Assembly: GCA_009664345.1 (NCBI GenBank)
Contig: CP043547.1
Location: forward strand, 2,756,709-2,820,708
DNA from: Planctomycetales bacterium 10988
GTDB lineage: Bacteria; Planctomycetota; Planctomycetia; Pirellulales; Pb10988
Reading direction: 5' to 3'
DNA length: 64,000 nucleotides
The translations under genes were made by a program, and so were the position numbers. The notes under the pieces are model-generated. The model made no database searches. It had not been told where the DNA came from and saw only the letters and a program-made list of their open reading frames with translations. Of the stretch, positions 25,650 to 34,694 are shown piece after piece (position 1 is the first letter of the stretch; each line of letters starts with the position of its first letter).

Positions 25650-26203
25650 CTACTCTTCTCTATCGAGATAGGCAATCATATCCTCTATACAAGAAATTTC
25701 TCCCGGTAGGCTTGCCCAAAAGGGAGTATGCTCAAGAGAAATTCCCTTCAGATTTGGCAATTCAAGTATTTCTTTTGCAAGTGTTTTTAAAGGATTCTCA
25801 TCTATATGAAGTTCTTCTAAACTCTCCATCCGATTCATACTTGAAGGGAGTTCCTCAATCCGATTATCTGTCACGGTCAATAGTTTTAGTTTTGTTAGAT
25901 TTCCGATCGTCTCGGGTAAACTCGTTAATAGATTTTCATCGAGCGACAACTGCTCTAGATTATGAAGACTACCGATCTCTTCTGAGAGAGACTCTAGCTG
26001 AATATCTCTCAGATCAAGTATTTGGAGATGCTTCATAGAAAAGATACATTCCGGAAGAAATGAAAATTGATTTACGAGTAAAACAAGTTCTTTGATATTT
26101 ATCAGATTACTGAAGCTATCAGGAAGTGTTCTAAGTTTATTTTGATGAAGGCCAAGATCGTTTAATAATCTCAATTCTCCAAACGACTCTGGTAAGAAGC
26201 TTA
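25650..26203 (-). pseudogene. Leucine-rich repeat protein, 5' end lost at an IS insertion
   Basis: About seven LRR units of ~23 residues are visible (LEQLSLDENLLTSLPETIGN, LKLLTVTDNRIEELPSSM and similar), of the bacterial LxxLxLxxNxLxxLPxxI type. The last ORF start available inside is a TTG at 26174. However, the LRR pattern continues upstream in frame (LPESFGEL) right up to the IS left end at 26204, where it stops. Sequence beyond the IS on the same strand has an in-frame stop and no LRR. The gene therefore appears to be the 3' remnant of a longer LRR protein. LRR proteins bind other proteins; the specific role is unknown. A functional short protein starting at TTG remains possible. Confidence 0.7.
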
Positions 26204-26237
26204 GAGCCTGTGGTCAAAACTGCTTTTTGAGTTGTTT

Positions 26238-26676
26238 CTAGGTGATCATGGTACACGCTAAGGTGACAAAAACTTCGTACATGGAGGCTCGGCGTTCCCG
26301 CCGGATGCCGACGCGGCGATACTGTTTGAGCCACGAAATCGTCCGCTCCACTGGCCAACGTTGTCCCCCTAGGCCAGCCCCGGAGTCTTGGCCGCGTTGC
26401 GGTATTTCTGCCTCGATGCCACAACCTGCCAGCAAATTCAACAACGGCCCGGAGGTGTAACCGGCATCCGCCCGAATCCGCTTGGGCTTGGTGGGCGGTC
26501 GACCTGCCATGCCGCCGAGACGAGGAAAATGCACAAGCGAAAGCGGCAGCAAAAAGCCGACGTCGTGTTCGTTCGCGGCGGAGACCTGCACCGCCAGCGG
26601 GACGCCCTGGGAGTCGGTCATGACATTCAGTTTGCTGCCGCTGCGGCCTCGGTCGGTCGGGTTGGGGCCGCATTTT
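26238..26676 (-). CDS. IS5-type transposase, C-terminal part (orfB, reached by -1 frameshift)
   Basis: Read from the slip site, this frame runs GPNPTDRGRSGSKLNVMTD, then QGVPLAVQVSAANEHDV, RIRADAGYTSG (second catalytic Asp) and PVERTISWLKQYRRVGIRRE (catalytic Glu). It is the RNase H-like DDE core of the family. It has no start codon or ribosome site of its own worth trusting: an ATG-initiated version would begin at 26621, inside the catalytic domain. It is therefore expected only as a fusion with orfA. It ends 34 bases from the left terminal repeat. Confidence 0.85.
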
Positions 26677-27016
26677 CGCCTCCGCAGGGGGCTTTGACGA
26701 GCCCGCCGTCGATCAGCACTTCGGCCAGGTCCAGGCCTCCGGCGGCCCGGAGTCGGATGAGCAGATGAGCCGCGATCGCCTCGAATAATCCCAGGTCATT
26801 CCAGGCGTTCAGCCGTCGGCGGACCGTCTTCTCGCTGGCACCCAGCTCGGTGGGGAACTCTCGCCAGCCGATGCCGGTCTTGCACAGAAAGAGGACGCAA
26901 GCGAAGACCGTGCGGTTCTGCACTGGCGGCCGTCCGCCCTTGTGAGAACGTCGATAGGTCGGAAAGAGGGGTCCGATCTGAGTCCATAGTTTATCTGTCA
27001 GTAGTCGACTAGCCAT
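26627..27016 (-). CDS. IS5-type transposase, N-terminal part (orfA)
   Basis: About 129 aa from the ATG at 27016 (MASRLLTDKLW), preceded by GGAGGGAC at good spacing. It contains the family DUF4096-type opening (LWTQIGPLFPTYRRSHKGGRP), the TGIGWREFP motif and the first catalytic Asp in EVLIDGGLVKAP. It ends in a low-complexity Ala tail after reading past the slip site: minus-strand GCGAAAATGC, with the A-run at 26673-26676. A -1 slip on AAAA restores GGEKCGPNPTDRG, the usual family sequence. The short orfA product alone could act as a DNA-binding regulator. Confidence 0.85.
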   Translation of the reverse strand: MASRLLTDKLWTQIGPLFPTYRRSHKGGRPPVQNRTVFACVLFLCKTGIGWREFPTELGASEKTVRRRLNAWNDLGLFEAIAAHLLIRLRAAGGLDLAEVLIDGGLVKAPCGGENAAPTRPTEAAAAAN

Positions 27017-27123
27017 GCGAGTCCCTCCGTGGAAAAAAGGGTTATTCTCCACATTCAGAGAAATTCGCAAAGATCAGTTCTGACCACAGGCTCTTAGGGA
27101 TTCATCTTGGCGTTTGTTTATTT

Positions 27124-27450
27124 GTGGTATTTATGATCGGCGTTTGGGCCTTTAGAGCTCCTATTTCTTATGGTGTTCAGTTTCGGGCGGAATTTTCTAC
27201 CGTTCCCGAGAGCGATGAAGCTTTCATTACTTGGCTTGATGAGGAACCGGAGGTTTGGCAAGTGTTGGTCATCAGAGAGCCAAGTCAGGATCCGGATACG
27301 CAATGGCTTCGGCTGCATATTGGGCATTGTCAGAATCCATTGGGATATCCCGCCTTTCCTGAGATGGACAAAATCAATGCCAAGCTGAAGGAACTTGGCT
27401 ATGTGCCGGTGAAAGATGGCTTTCAGCGATCGACCCGTATCGATTCCTGA
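27124..27450 (+). CDS. Small hypothetical protein beside the IS
   Basis: About 108 aa. Start GTG 27124 or ATG 27133. It has a short hydrophobic N-terminus (VVFMIGVWAF), then a soluble alpha/beta part, VQFRAEFSTVPESDEAFITW, and a C-terminal helix, DKINAKLKELGYVPVKDGF. The hydrophobic coding frame stays open upstream to the IS edge, so the original N-terminus may have been longer and cut by the insertion. No family recognised. Confidence 0.5.
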   Translation: MVFMIGVWAFRAPISYGVQFRAEFSTVPESDEAFITWLDEEPEVWQVLVIREPSQDPDTQWLRLHIGHCQNPLGYPAFPEMDKINAKLKELGYVPVKDGFQRSTRIDS

Positions 27451-27604
27451 CGGGATTTCGATTCTAGGTGTTGAACTTTGCAGGGAATTCCGTTTGAAAA
27501 CAAGGTGCGATGGTTGCGTTTGCTCGCGGGAGCGAACACAATCAAACGTGTTTCAAAAAATAAATACCCGTTTATGTCCCTAGGTAGTTGACCCCCAGGA
27601 AACG

Positions 27605-28633
27605 ATGATGAAAAAACAGCTAAAAAGAGGGTGTTTTATTCTATTCGGTCTCTGTTTGCTTTCTTACTGTGCCGGCGGCTTGGCCGATGAGAATAAAGAC
27701 CAGCTTACAATTCCCCTTGGCTTGCCCAAGATGTGGATCCCCGGTGGGAACCCGCATTCCGCAGCCAAAGTGGAGCTTGGAAAGCAGCTTTACTTCGATC
27801 CGAGGCTTTCTCGGGATGAAACCGTCAGTTGTGCGACTTGCCATGATCCGAATAAAGGCTGGACGGATGGATTCCAGTTTTCCACAGGGATTGAAGGGCA
27901 ATTAGGCGGACGGAATGCCCCGACGATTATCAATTCGGCCTATTCTTACTTTCAATTTTGGGATGGTCGGGCGATGCATTTGGAAGGGCAAGCTCTTGGG
28001 CCCATTCAAAACCCGATCGAAATGGGAATGACGATGGGCGAAGTCGTCGAGCGATTGAATGGTGTGGAAGGATATCGGGCTCAGTTCCAAGAAGTCTTTG
28101 GCACCGAAGTCACCGAGGAAAATATTGCCAAAGCGATCGCTGCCTTTGAACGAACCATTTTATCGGGAAATGCTCCTTATGATCGCTTTGTTTCCGGGGA
28201 TGAGTCGGCTTTGAGCGAATCGGCTCAGCGGGGAATGGAGATTTTCTTCAACAAAGGAAACTGCTCGGCTTGCCATGCGGGACCGAATTTCTCCGATGGT
28301 GGCTTTCATAATATTGGCGTCGGGATGGACCAAGAGGACCCAGATATCGGTCGCTATAAAATTAGTAAACTCTTGGGCGATCGCGGTTCTTTTAAAACTC
28401 CGATGCTACGAGAGATCGCCAGGACGGCCCCTTATATGCACAATGGAAGTTTGAAGACCTTGGAGGAGGTCGTCGATTTCTACAATAAAGGGGGCGTTCC
28501 GAATCCGCAGATGGATGAAGAAATCTTTCCGTTGAATCTAACCGACAAAGAACAAGCCGATTTAGTGCAATTCCTGCGGGAAGGACTTTCGAGCGAAGAG
28601 TACCCCCATGTGGAACCGCCGGAGTTGCCGTAA
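27605..28633 (+). CDS. Di-heme cytrochrome c peroxidase (CCP/MauG family)
   Basis: 342 aa with a signal peptide (hydrophobic core CFILFGLCLLSYCAGGLA). Two CxxCH heme sites are seen: C76-C79-H80 (VSCATCHDPN) and C220-C223-H224 (NCSACHAGPNF). Family landmarks include GRNAPTIINSAY, FWDGRA and GSFKTPMLREIARTAPYMHN. Periplasmic enzymes of this family reduce H2O2 with electrons from small cytochromes, while MauG-like members oxidise protein substrates; the sequence does not separate the two. AGGAAACG precedes the ATG. It is a single gene. Confidence 0.92.
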   Translation: MMKKQLKRGCFILFGLCLLSYCAGGLADENKDQLTIPLGLPKMWIPGGNPHSAAKVELGKQLYFDPRLSRDETVSCATCHDPNKGWTDGFQFSTGIEGQLGGRNAPTIINSAYSYFQFWDGRAMHLEGQALGPIQNPIEMGMTMGEVVERLNGVEGYRAQFQEVFGTEVTEENIAKAIAAFERTILSGNAPYDRFVSGDESALSESAQRGMEIFFNKGNCSACHAGPNFSDGGFHNIGVGMDQEDPDIGRYKISKLLGDRGSFKTPMLREIARTAPYMHNGSLKTLEEVVDFYNKGGVPNPQMDEEIFPLNLTDKEQADLVQFLREGLSSEEYPHVEPPELP

Positions 28634-28912
28634 TAGGTTTTCTTTGTTGATCAATAAGTGAAGAAAAGTAAAGGGTTTTTCTTGCTTACGGTGACCGAGG
28701 GTTGAATCGGCGCTAAAATGTTGCAACGATCTTTAGGAGGCTTGATTCTCTCAGCAATGAATCACGAAGGGGCAACACGGCTGAATAGGTTCCTTTCTGA
28801 GAGCGGCCGCTTATGTGAAGGCTATTAATTACTATTTACACACCTTCGATACTTTCCTTTTTCATCTGACGTCCTCCCTTTGATTGAACACCTTCTTTTA
28901 AGGAGCTAACGA

Positions 28913-29920
28913 ATGCTTCATGTGATGCGTGCCCTCATTTTGGGCAGTTTGCTGTTTTCAGTTGCCACCGCCGAAGAATACAAGACCACCGTGGTTCTCT
29001 CGGGTTTGAATAATCCGTGTGGAGTCGCCGTTCATCCCAGCGGTCGAGTTTATGTTGCCGAAAGTGGTGCTTTACAAGTCGTTCGTGTTAACAAAGTTGG
29101 CGAGAACGCCAAGGCTGTGCCGGTCATCACCGACTTTCCGAAAGATGTCTACGGCAAAGGCCCCATGTACGACATCGGCCCGTTGGGTTTGGCTTTCTTG
29201 ACGGGGAAAATGTTGATTGTCGGGGGAGGTGGAAATCCGGACGGCAGCGAACTTCTCCGCGTTTATGAACTTCCCAAAGGACGCGAAACGATCAAAGCCG
29301 AACAGATGAAATACTCGCTTGGACCGATGGAGCCTGGCGAAGCGACTTCCAAAGGGGAAGGAAACTTCTATGGCTTGGCCGTTGATAATCGTGGCATCTA
29401 TGTCACTGCCAATGGCGACGATACCAAAGGCTGGGTTTTGAAAGCTCCGCTGAAAAAGAAAGTCCCGCAAGGTCTCGAACCGTTTATTGCCACCAAAGAA
29501 GCGGTCATGGTCGATGCCCCGGTAGGGATTACCATCTGCTCCGAAGGCAATCTCGTTGTCGGCCAAATGGGTGAAATCACCGTGCCGCTCGATAGTCTCG
29601 TAACGGTCTATGATGCGAAAAGCGGACAAATGTTAAATAACTACCGTACGAACCTCTTTGATATTGCCGCCATGGGCACTTCGCCTTCGGGGGGAATTTA
29701 TGCTTTGGACTTCGCTTGGATGGATACCACCCAAGGCAGCTTGAGCAAGATTGAAATGTCTGCTGGTGAAGCGGAAGTCACCAAATTGATGTCCCTCGAT
29801 AAGCCGACCGCGATGGCCTTCGATAAAGAAGGACGGATGTTCGTCACCGTCATCGGCACCCCGGAAGATGGCTCCGATAAGCCCAATGGGAAGCTGTTGA
29901 TGATCGAAGGCGATTTCTAA
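28913..29920 (+). CDS. Secreted NHL/SMP-30-like beta-propeller protein
   Basis: 335 aa with a short signal peptide (MRALILGSLLFSVATAEE). Propeller blades have the NHL/SMP-30 pattern: LNNPCGVAVHPSGRVYVAES, FYGLAVDNRGIYVTANGD, PVGITICSEGNLVVGQMG, PTAMAFDKEGRMFVTVIG. No catalytic assignment is possible; lactonase-type activity or simple ligand binding are both open. AAGGAG lies 7-8 bases before the ATG. It is a monocistronic gene with a good terminator at 29953. Confidence 0.82.
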   Translation: MLHVMRALILGSLLFSVATAEEYKTTVVLSGLNNPCGVAVHPSGRVYVAESGALQVVRVNKVGENAKAVPVITDFPKDVYGKGPMYDIGPLGLAFLTGKMLIVGGGGNPDGSELLRVYELPKGRETIKAEQMKYSLGPMEPGEATSKGEGNFYGLAVDNRGIYVTANGDDTKGWVLKAPLKKKVPQGLEPFIATKEAVMVDAPVGITICSEGNLVVGQMGEITVPLDSLVTVYDAKSGQMLNNYRTNLFDIAAMGTSPSGGIYALDFAWMDTTQGSLSKIEMSAGEAEVTKLMSLDKPTAMAFDKEGRMFVTVIGTPEDGSDKPNGKLLMIEGDF

Positions 29921-29952
29921 GCGAATCGTTTTGACATTCTGATAAAAGATAG

Positions 29953-29986
29953 AACAGCGTGGGCATTTGCTCACGCTGTTTTTGTC
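29953..29986 (+). terminator. Rho-independent terminator of the NHL-like gene
   Basis: AACAGCGTGGGCA pairs with TGCTCACGCTGTT (29953-29980; one G-T wobble), followed by TTTGTCTTT. Confidence 0.85.
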
Positions 29987-30081
29987 TTTATGGCTTCTTC
30001 TGCTAAAATTCATTCTGATTGCTTTTAGGTACTTTTCGAGAAAGTACAAGAACTGTCTTTTTTGAGTAGGAAGTTGGCGGC

Positions 30082-30642
30082 GTGGAAACAGTTTTCTGGA
30101 AACCGATGGATGATGAACCAGAGGAAGAACTCGATTTTCGGCCCAAGGAGAACCGTCGAGAAAACGAGGCCGAGGCCAATGATTTTTATTTGTTGAATGA
30201 ACAGGCCAGCCAGAATGAGACTCGTCCCATCATCACCCGAGATGAGCCGCTTCGCCCTCAGCCGCAGGACGAAGAGGAGTCCGCGGCCCCCTATTCGCTT
30301 GAGCCTGAAGCGGAAAAGGAAGCAAAGCCCAAAGCGAAACCGAAAAAGGTCCGGCTAGGGTTTGAGGAGTCGGAAGAAGAGGATGAGAAAGAGGTTCCAA
30401 GTAAAGACGACGATCACCTTTCGATGCGGTTATTACTGACGCTCTTTCTCTTGGGAACGGTGGTCTTTGGTTTGGGGGGATTTATTTCGGCGTCGCTCTT
30501 TGCTGGCTTGGCGGGGGTCGTAACCCTCTTTGCGGCCGTTTTTGAACACTTTGTCAAGCCACGCTCCGTCATTGTCAACGCAATTTGGTGGAGTTTATTC
30601 TTTATTTATCTCTTCGCTATTGGTCGGGCGATCTTTGAATGA
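30082..30642 (+). CDS. Small membrane protein with acidic cytosolic head
   Basis: 186 aa, GTG start at 30082 (an ATG at 30106 is the alternative). Residues 1-115 are highly acidic with Pro/Lys-Ala repeats (KEAKPKAKPKKV). Two or three hydrophobic helices then follow (LLLTLFLLGTVVFGLGGFIS, LFAGLAGVVTLFAAVF, NAIWWSLFFIYLFAIGRAIF). No family recognised; the composition suggests a disordered cytosolic head and membrane anchor. Confidence 0.6.
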   Translation: METVFWKPMDDEPEEELDFRPKENRRENEAEANDFYLLNEQASQNETRPIITRDEPLRPQPQDEEESAAPYSLEPEAEKEAKPKAKPKKVRLGFEESEEEDEKEVPSKDDDHLSMRLLLTLFLLGTVVFGLGGFISASLFAGLAGVVTLFAAVFEHFVKPRSVIVNAIWWSLFFIYLFAIGRAIFE

Positions 30643-31465
30643 TTTGTGCGTAAGTTATTTCTGATTATTGATTTAGGTAGATAGATAGCATGAAGGATTA
30701 ATGAAGAGGCCCATGTTTTCTTGAAAAAATTAGAAAAAACAGTCAAAAAGTTGTTGATGCTTTCACCATACACCTTCTATATTTTATTAAAGATACTCTT
30801 TCTATTTAGGTTCAAAACCTATTTCTTTTGAACCAATTCATCAGAAGATCGTTTCAATAAACAGGTTTGGATCAAGGTAAAGCCTTCATACGCTTTCATT
30901 TCTTTGTGCGGGGATAAAGAAATGGGAGACAAGGCTCGAATTACCTGTTCCAATGAAATGCCTAACTTGTTTATGGAGAGAACATTCGCATGTTTGTTTG
31001 GACGTCGATTCCCGCAAGAAGACGGCATCGCTACTTCACCTTTTCTTATCAAGCGATGCAGACTCTCCCTGCCTGTACCGACGCTTCTCTTTCTATTTTT
31101 GATGCGAGTGGCTTTATCCTCTTTTGGATGATTTCGTCGTCGAAATTCTCTTTTCGGGCATGGTATTTCACCTTTGTGGGTAGCAAAGAGTCCTCAAATA
31201 CTTTCTTAGCCCTGTAATTTTCTTCGATTTCAGCAATGAAAAAGCCAAATGGAGGAGACCGACTCCCAGTAAAACCTTGTTTGCCTGTAGTTGTTAGAAA
31301 ATAGATCTTCGTTGTTTTGTATCGAAATTAACTTCATCTGCTTTGCATAGAACCTTCTTTTTCGCTTAGGGACAAATCACCAGGGCTATCGGGAGCATCA
31401 ATCACCCTTTGGGAATTTGTCCATCCATCATCCTTTTCTTTCGCTGACGTTTACGGAGTTTAGTC
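30643..31465 (+). other. Long leader region of the first TadG/VWA gene
   Basis: About 820 bases with no convincing gene. It shares co-linear short landmarks with the region before the paralogous gene at 35645: an 18-bp identical block at 30902, GATTCCCGCA near 31008, and TAGGGACAAATC at 31367. This suggests the upstream region was duplicated along with the gene and has since diverged. Confidence 0.5.
30902..30919 (+). repeat. Copy 1 of an 18-bp block shared by two VWA-gene leaders
   Basis: CTTTGTGCGGGGATAAAG, identical to 35048-35065. It lies 564 bases before the start of the first TadG/VWA gene. It may be a promoter or operator element, or a remnant of the duplicated leader. Confidence 0.6.
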
Positions 31466-33241
31466 ATGTCCTGGCAAGCCGCTCGTTCCTTGCAAGTAGG
31501 GGCTTCTCAACGAATCCCCGTTGCTGCTGATTCTGCCAAATCGTTCCGCCGTCGAAGCCGAGAAGGGATCATCTTGGTCCTTTCCACCTTTATAATGGTG
31601 ATCATTTTCGCCATGGCCGCCTTTGCGGTTGACTTGGGTTTTATTGTATTAACGCAAGCCGAACTCCAAAACGCGGCGGATGCCTCGACGCTTGCCGCAG
31701 TCATTGAGTTAGGGGGGCAACTATCGGCTGACGATGCGAAGTCCGCCGCCATGGCCGAAGCTAAAAAAGTAGCTGCGATGAATGTCGCGGCAGGCCGTCC
31801 GGTGACGCTGTATGATGCTGATATCGATGTCGGAACGCGAACGAAAGACGAAAATGGATACGTTGAATCCTGGGGAGGGGAAGGGCCCTATAATGCCGTT
31901 CGCACCACGCCGCGTCGTACGAACGCAGACCCTAACGCTCCGGATGGACGATTAGAGCTTTTCTTTGCCGACGTCATGTATCACCTTAACAACAAAGATG
32001 CCTATTTAGCTTCTTTGACAGCGGTTGCCCGTGCTCACCTGACTCCTCGGGATATGGTCTTTGTGATCGATCGAAGTGGATCAATGAACTCGGATACTCT
32101 ATGGCCAAGCGGCGGGTCTTCTTCCGAAGTTGAGGCCATTTGTAAAAAGTTATTTGGAGGAAATCCTGACTGGAATGCAAGAGAGAGTACCCACTGGAAT
32201 AGTTTGAACTATTTTCCTGGTTATGAGGACCTTTATGAATGGGCTCTTGATCGAGAGATGTTTGATAGGTCCAGAAATGGCACAAACCTAACTCAAGAGC
32301 AATTTTTTGATCAAGAGTTCCCTGCAGATGAACTTCCTTGGGGGGTGAACTCAAATCATCACTGGAGGCATTGGAAGTGGGAAGCCTTTTGTGATTTTCA
32401 ATGGAGGCGAGATAGCCGCCATAACAACTTCCGAACCTATTCCTATTGGGGAGGTAGCTGGTCCAGTTGGGGAAACAATCAATACCGAAAGTTTAGCCTT
32501 CGCCAATATGTTACCTTCTTGACCTTGAATGGATATCTGCCCGCTTTCCGTAACCAATCTTTTAATGAATTGAGACGCTGGGGCAGTGGCTCCAATGATT
32601 ATGAACTTTATCCGCTTCCCATTCAAACAGGTGCTTGGGACGAGGATGATCTTGTTCCTTCCCGACCGATCAATCTCGTGAGAACTGCCGCCTTGGAAGG
32701 GATCACCGAGATGGAAGAAGGGAGCAACTTAGACTCCAATTTCTATGACCAACTAGGCTATGTCAGCTATGGAACGAAAGCGACCAAGGATTATTACTTG
32801 GCGAAAGAACTCGGCGAGGTGAAGAATGCGGCGGCCAATGTGGTCGGCGGGGCGATGTCTGGAAATGGTCTGACGAACATTCAAATGGGAATCAAGCTCG
32901 GTCGGCAGGTATTGCTCGATACAGATAACAATGCCCGCGAATTTACCACGAAAGTCCTGGTACTATTGAGTGATGGTCTTCCTAATATTTATGACGATTA
33001 TGGAAACTACAATCAGTACAATGCTAAAGTCAACTCGATTTATCAGGCGGAACAAACCGCTGCTGCCGGGATCTACATTCATACCATTGCCTTGGGTTCG
33101 GGGGCAGATCGTGACTTGATGGATGATATTGCAGAGATTGGTCGTGGTTCTTCCTTCTATGCAAGTACCTCGAACCAAAATGATCTCACATCGATTTTTG
33201 TGGATATTGCTAAGGATCGTTTAGGGAAGTTCTTTAAATAA
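31466..33241 (+). CDS. TadE/G-like anchored protein with VWA domain (copy 1)
   Basis: 591 aa. An N-terminal Arg-rich stretch precedes a TadE/TadG-type membrane helix (about 34-60, GIILVLSTFIMVIIFAMAAF) and the family motif AVDLGFIVLTQAELQNAADA. A VWA domain follows with an intact MIDAS, D202-x-S204-x-S206 (VFVIDRSGSM), interrupted by a large Trp/Asn/Tyr-rich insertion (about 210-410). It resumes with VLLSDGLPN and HTIALGSGADRDLMDDIA. TadG-like proteins are exported through Flp/Tad-type systems or anchored at the envelope, and VWA domains bind proteins through metal. It is paralogous to the gene at 35645 along its whole length. Confidence 0.88.
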   Translation: MSWQAARSLQVGASQRIPVAADSAKSFRRRSREGIILVLSTFIMVIIFAMAAFAVDLGFIVLTQAELQNAADASTLAAVIELGGQLSADDAKSAAMAEAKKVAAMNVAAGRPVTLYDADIDVGTRTKDENGYVESWGGEGPYNAVRTTPRRTNADPNAPDGRLELFFADVMYHLNNKDAYLASLTAVARAHLTPRDMVFVIDRSGSMNSDTLWPSGGSSSEVEAICKKLFGGNPDWNARESTHWNSLNYFPGYEDLYEWALDREMFDRSRNGTNLTQEQFFDQEFPADELPWGVNSNHHWRHWKWEAFCDFQWRRDSRHNNFRTYSYWGGSWSSWGNNQYRKFSLRQYVTFLTLNGYLPAFRNQSFNELRRWGSGSNDYELYPLPIQTGAWDEDDLVPSRPINLVRTAALEGITEMEEGSNLDSNFYDQLGYVSYGTKATKDYYLAKELGEVKNAAANVVGGAMSGNGLTNIQMGIKLGRQVLLDTDNNAREFTTKVLVLLSDGLPNIYDDYGNYNQYNAKVNSIYQAEQTAAAGIYIHTIALGSGADRDLMDDIAEIGRGSSFYASTSNQNDLTSIFVDIAKDRLGKFFK

Positions 33242-33276
33242 GCTGCTGACGATCGATCAAAGAAACTGAAAACCGA

Positions 33277-33311
33277 AACCTCCCTCGTATCCATTCGAGG
33301 GAGGTTTTTTT
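33277..33311 (+). terminator. Rho-independent terminator of VWA copy 1
   Basis: AACCTCCCTCG (33277-33287) pairs perfectly with CGAGGGAGGTT (33296-33306), followed by a T-run. The stem nearly matches the terminator of VWA copy 2 at 37455. Confidence 0.92.
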
Positions 33312-33485
33312 GTGGAAAAAGCCTTCCTTTGGCAAATTCCCCTCGATTTAGCCTGAAGTTAAACTAAGCTAAGAGCAAGATCGAGATATTTATCACCTAA
33401 GCTGTTTGCTTGAAAAAGAGAGTTCTTCCTATTCAGGCAACAGAGTTCATCTTTTCTTTTTTCAGAATATGTGGTAGCGATAACG

Positions 33486-34694
33486 ATGAGTTTTTCGCCA
33501 TTGAATCGTCGAGAAATGCTGACGCAGTTATCTACTGCTTGTGCTGCTGGGACTTGGCTCTCCGGCGCCGGCTCGGCCTTGGCAGCCGGATTAACTTCGC
33601 AGCCGGGCAAGTCGATGGAAATGATGCATGAGCAATATTTCATCACTTGGCGTCCCAAATTCCAAACCCAATCGATTGCCTTTCAGCCAGAATTTGAATC
33701 GGATGCCACAAAATTCGGGCTCCTTTTCCCCGCCCCTTCGAAACCGATTTCCAGCACGTTGCCGAGCGATTTGTTCGTTTTGCTAGGCATGTATACTCAG
33801 CTTGATGATATCAGCTATCGGGATTACGACCCCAAATCCATCTTCTATCCAGACCAAGAAGTTGAGCCGATTCCCCCTTCGGCACTGGGAGCGTTCAACC
33901 CGTTGCCTGAAAATATTCTTCGACCTGGTGCGATTGCGACGATTCCCCCGGATGAAATTGAAGTCCAAAAGTGGTTCCAGAAAAACCGCTTTAATTACGG
34001 TCCTTATCAAGCAATTATTAAGAGCTATATTGATCAAGGCTGGTTCTTAGCGGCGACTGTCATTGATGTACGCGACGTGAAACGGGTTCCGGACAATACC
34101 TTCATGGGGGTCACACGTCCTATCCGGCTGACCTTTGCCACGCCGGAGCCGGTTGTTCCGCTGCGTATTTCGCAACCCTCGGCCAGCACCGTGATCGGGA
34201 CGACTTATTATATTGTCGCACCCGAGAAGATGGATTTTGCCGGGGAAGAAAGCTATCAAACGAATTGGCAACTTAGATGGAGTAAAGGCTACGATAATCT
34301 CATTTCCTCCAAACGCACCGGCAAATTGGATGATTGGTTGAAGTGGGTGAAGAAAAATGAGCGACAACTGAAAATCCAAAAGCTCAAAGATGAACGCGAT
34401 GGGAAGATGAGAAGCGAGTTGGAATTCGCCAAGGCGATCTCGATTTCCGATTTGGCCGCCATGAATGGCCGGACACCTTATCGAGGAATCTATCAGCCAA
34501 TCGCTAAAGAAATGTCCAAGTTACGATCCCTCTTGGCCAGTGATTACTATATGACCAAGATTTATCGGGCCGTCGAGAAGAAAGAGTTGAACGATTCGTT
34601 GAAGCTCCAGGTTGCTCAATTCGCTGAAAAGGACGATCCAACCGAATACAGCCGGATGTATCCGATCTGGAAGGACGAAGTCAGCCGTCGTTAG
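33486..34694 (+). CDS. Secreted DUF2330-like protein
   Basis: About 402 aa from ATG 33486 (an in-frame GTG at 33471 adds five). The N-terminus, NRREMLTQLSTACAAGTWLS, followed by AGSALA, looks like a signal peptide with a twin-arginine flavour. The mature part has many beta strands and the pattern of DUF2330-type proteins (YFITWRPKFQTQSIAFQPEF, a Pro-rich middle, PIRLTFATPEPVVPLRIS). The last ~130 residues are helical and charged. Function is unknown. It lies between the two TadG/VWA paralogs on the same strand, perhaps as a functional partner (inference). Confidence 0.65.
   Translation: MSFSPLNRREMLTQLSTACAAGTWLSGAGSALAAGLTSQPGKSMEMMHEQYFITWRPKFQTQSIAFQPEFESDATKFGLLFPAPSKPISSTLPSDLFVLLGMYTQLDDISYRDYDPKSIFYPDQEVEPIPPSALGAFNPLPENILRPGAIATIPPDEIEVQKWFQKNRFNYGPYQAIIKSYIDQGWFLAATVIDVRDVKRVPDNTFMGVTRPIRLTFATPEPVVPLRISQPSASTVIGTTYYIVAPEKMDFAGEESYQTNWQLRWSKGYDNLISSKRTGKLDDWLKWVKKNERQLKIQKLKDERDGKMRSELEFAKAISISDLAAMNGRTPYRGIYQPIAKEMSKLRSLLASDYYMTKIYRAVEKKELNDSLKLQVAQFAEKDDPTEYSRMYPIWKDEVSRR

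Larger units (their letters stand above)
26204..27093 (-). mobile_element. IS5-type insertion sequence, 890 bp, complete
   Basis: Terminal inverted repeats are GAGCCTGTGGTCAAAACTG at the left end (26204) and, on the minus strand, GAGCCTGTGGTCAGAACTG at the right end (27093): one mismatch in 19. TTA flanks both ends (26201-26203 and 27094-27096), a 3-bp target duplication of TNA type. It holds one transposase in two frames on the minus strand. Ends, duplication and catalytic residues all look intact, so it may be active. Base composition is GC-richer than the surrounding DNA, consistent with recent arrival. Confidence 0.92.

Noticed and set aside
26137-26673. 178-codon minus-strand frame across the IS
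   Set aside because: It is in a third frame, not the frame containing the transposase catalytic motifs; it arises from high GC content.
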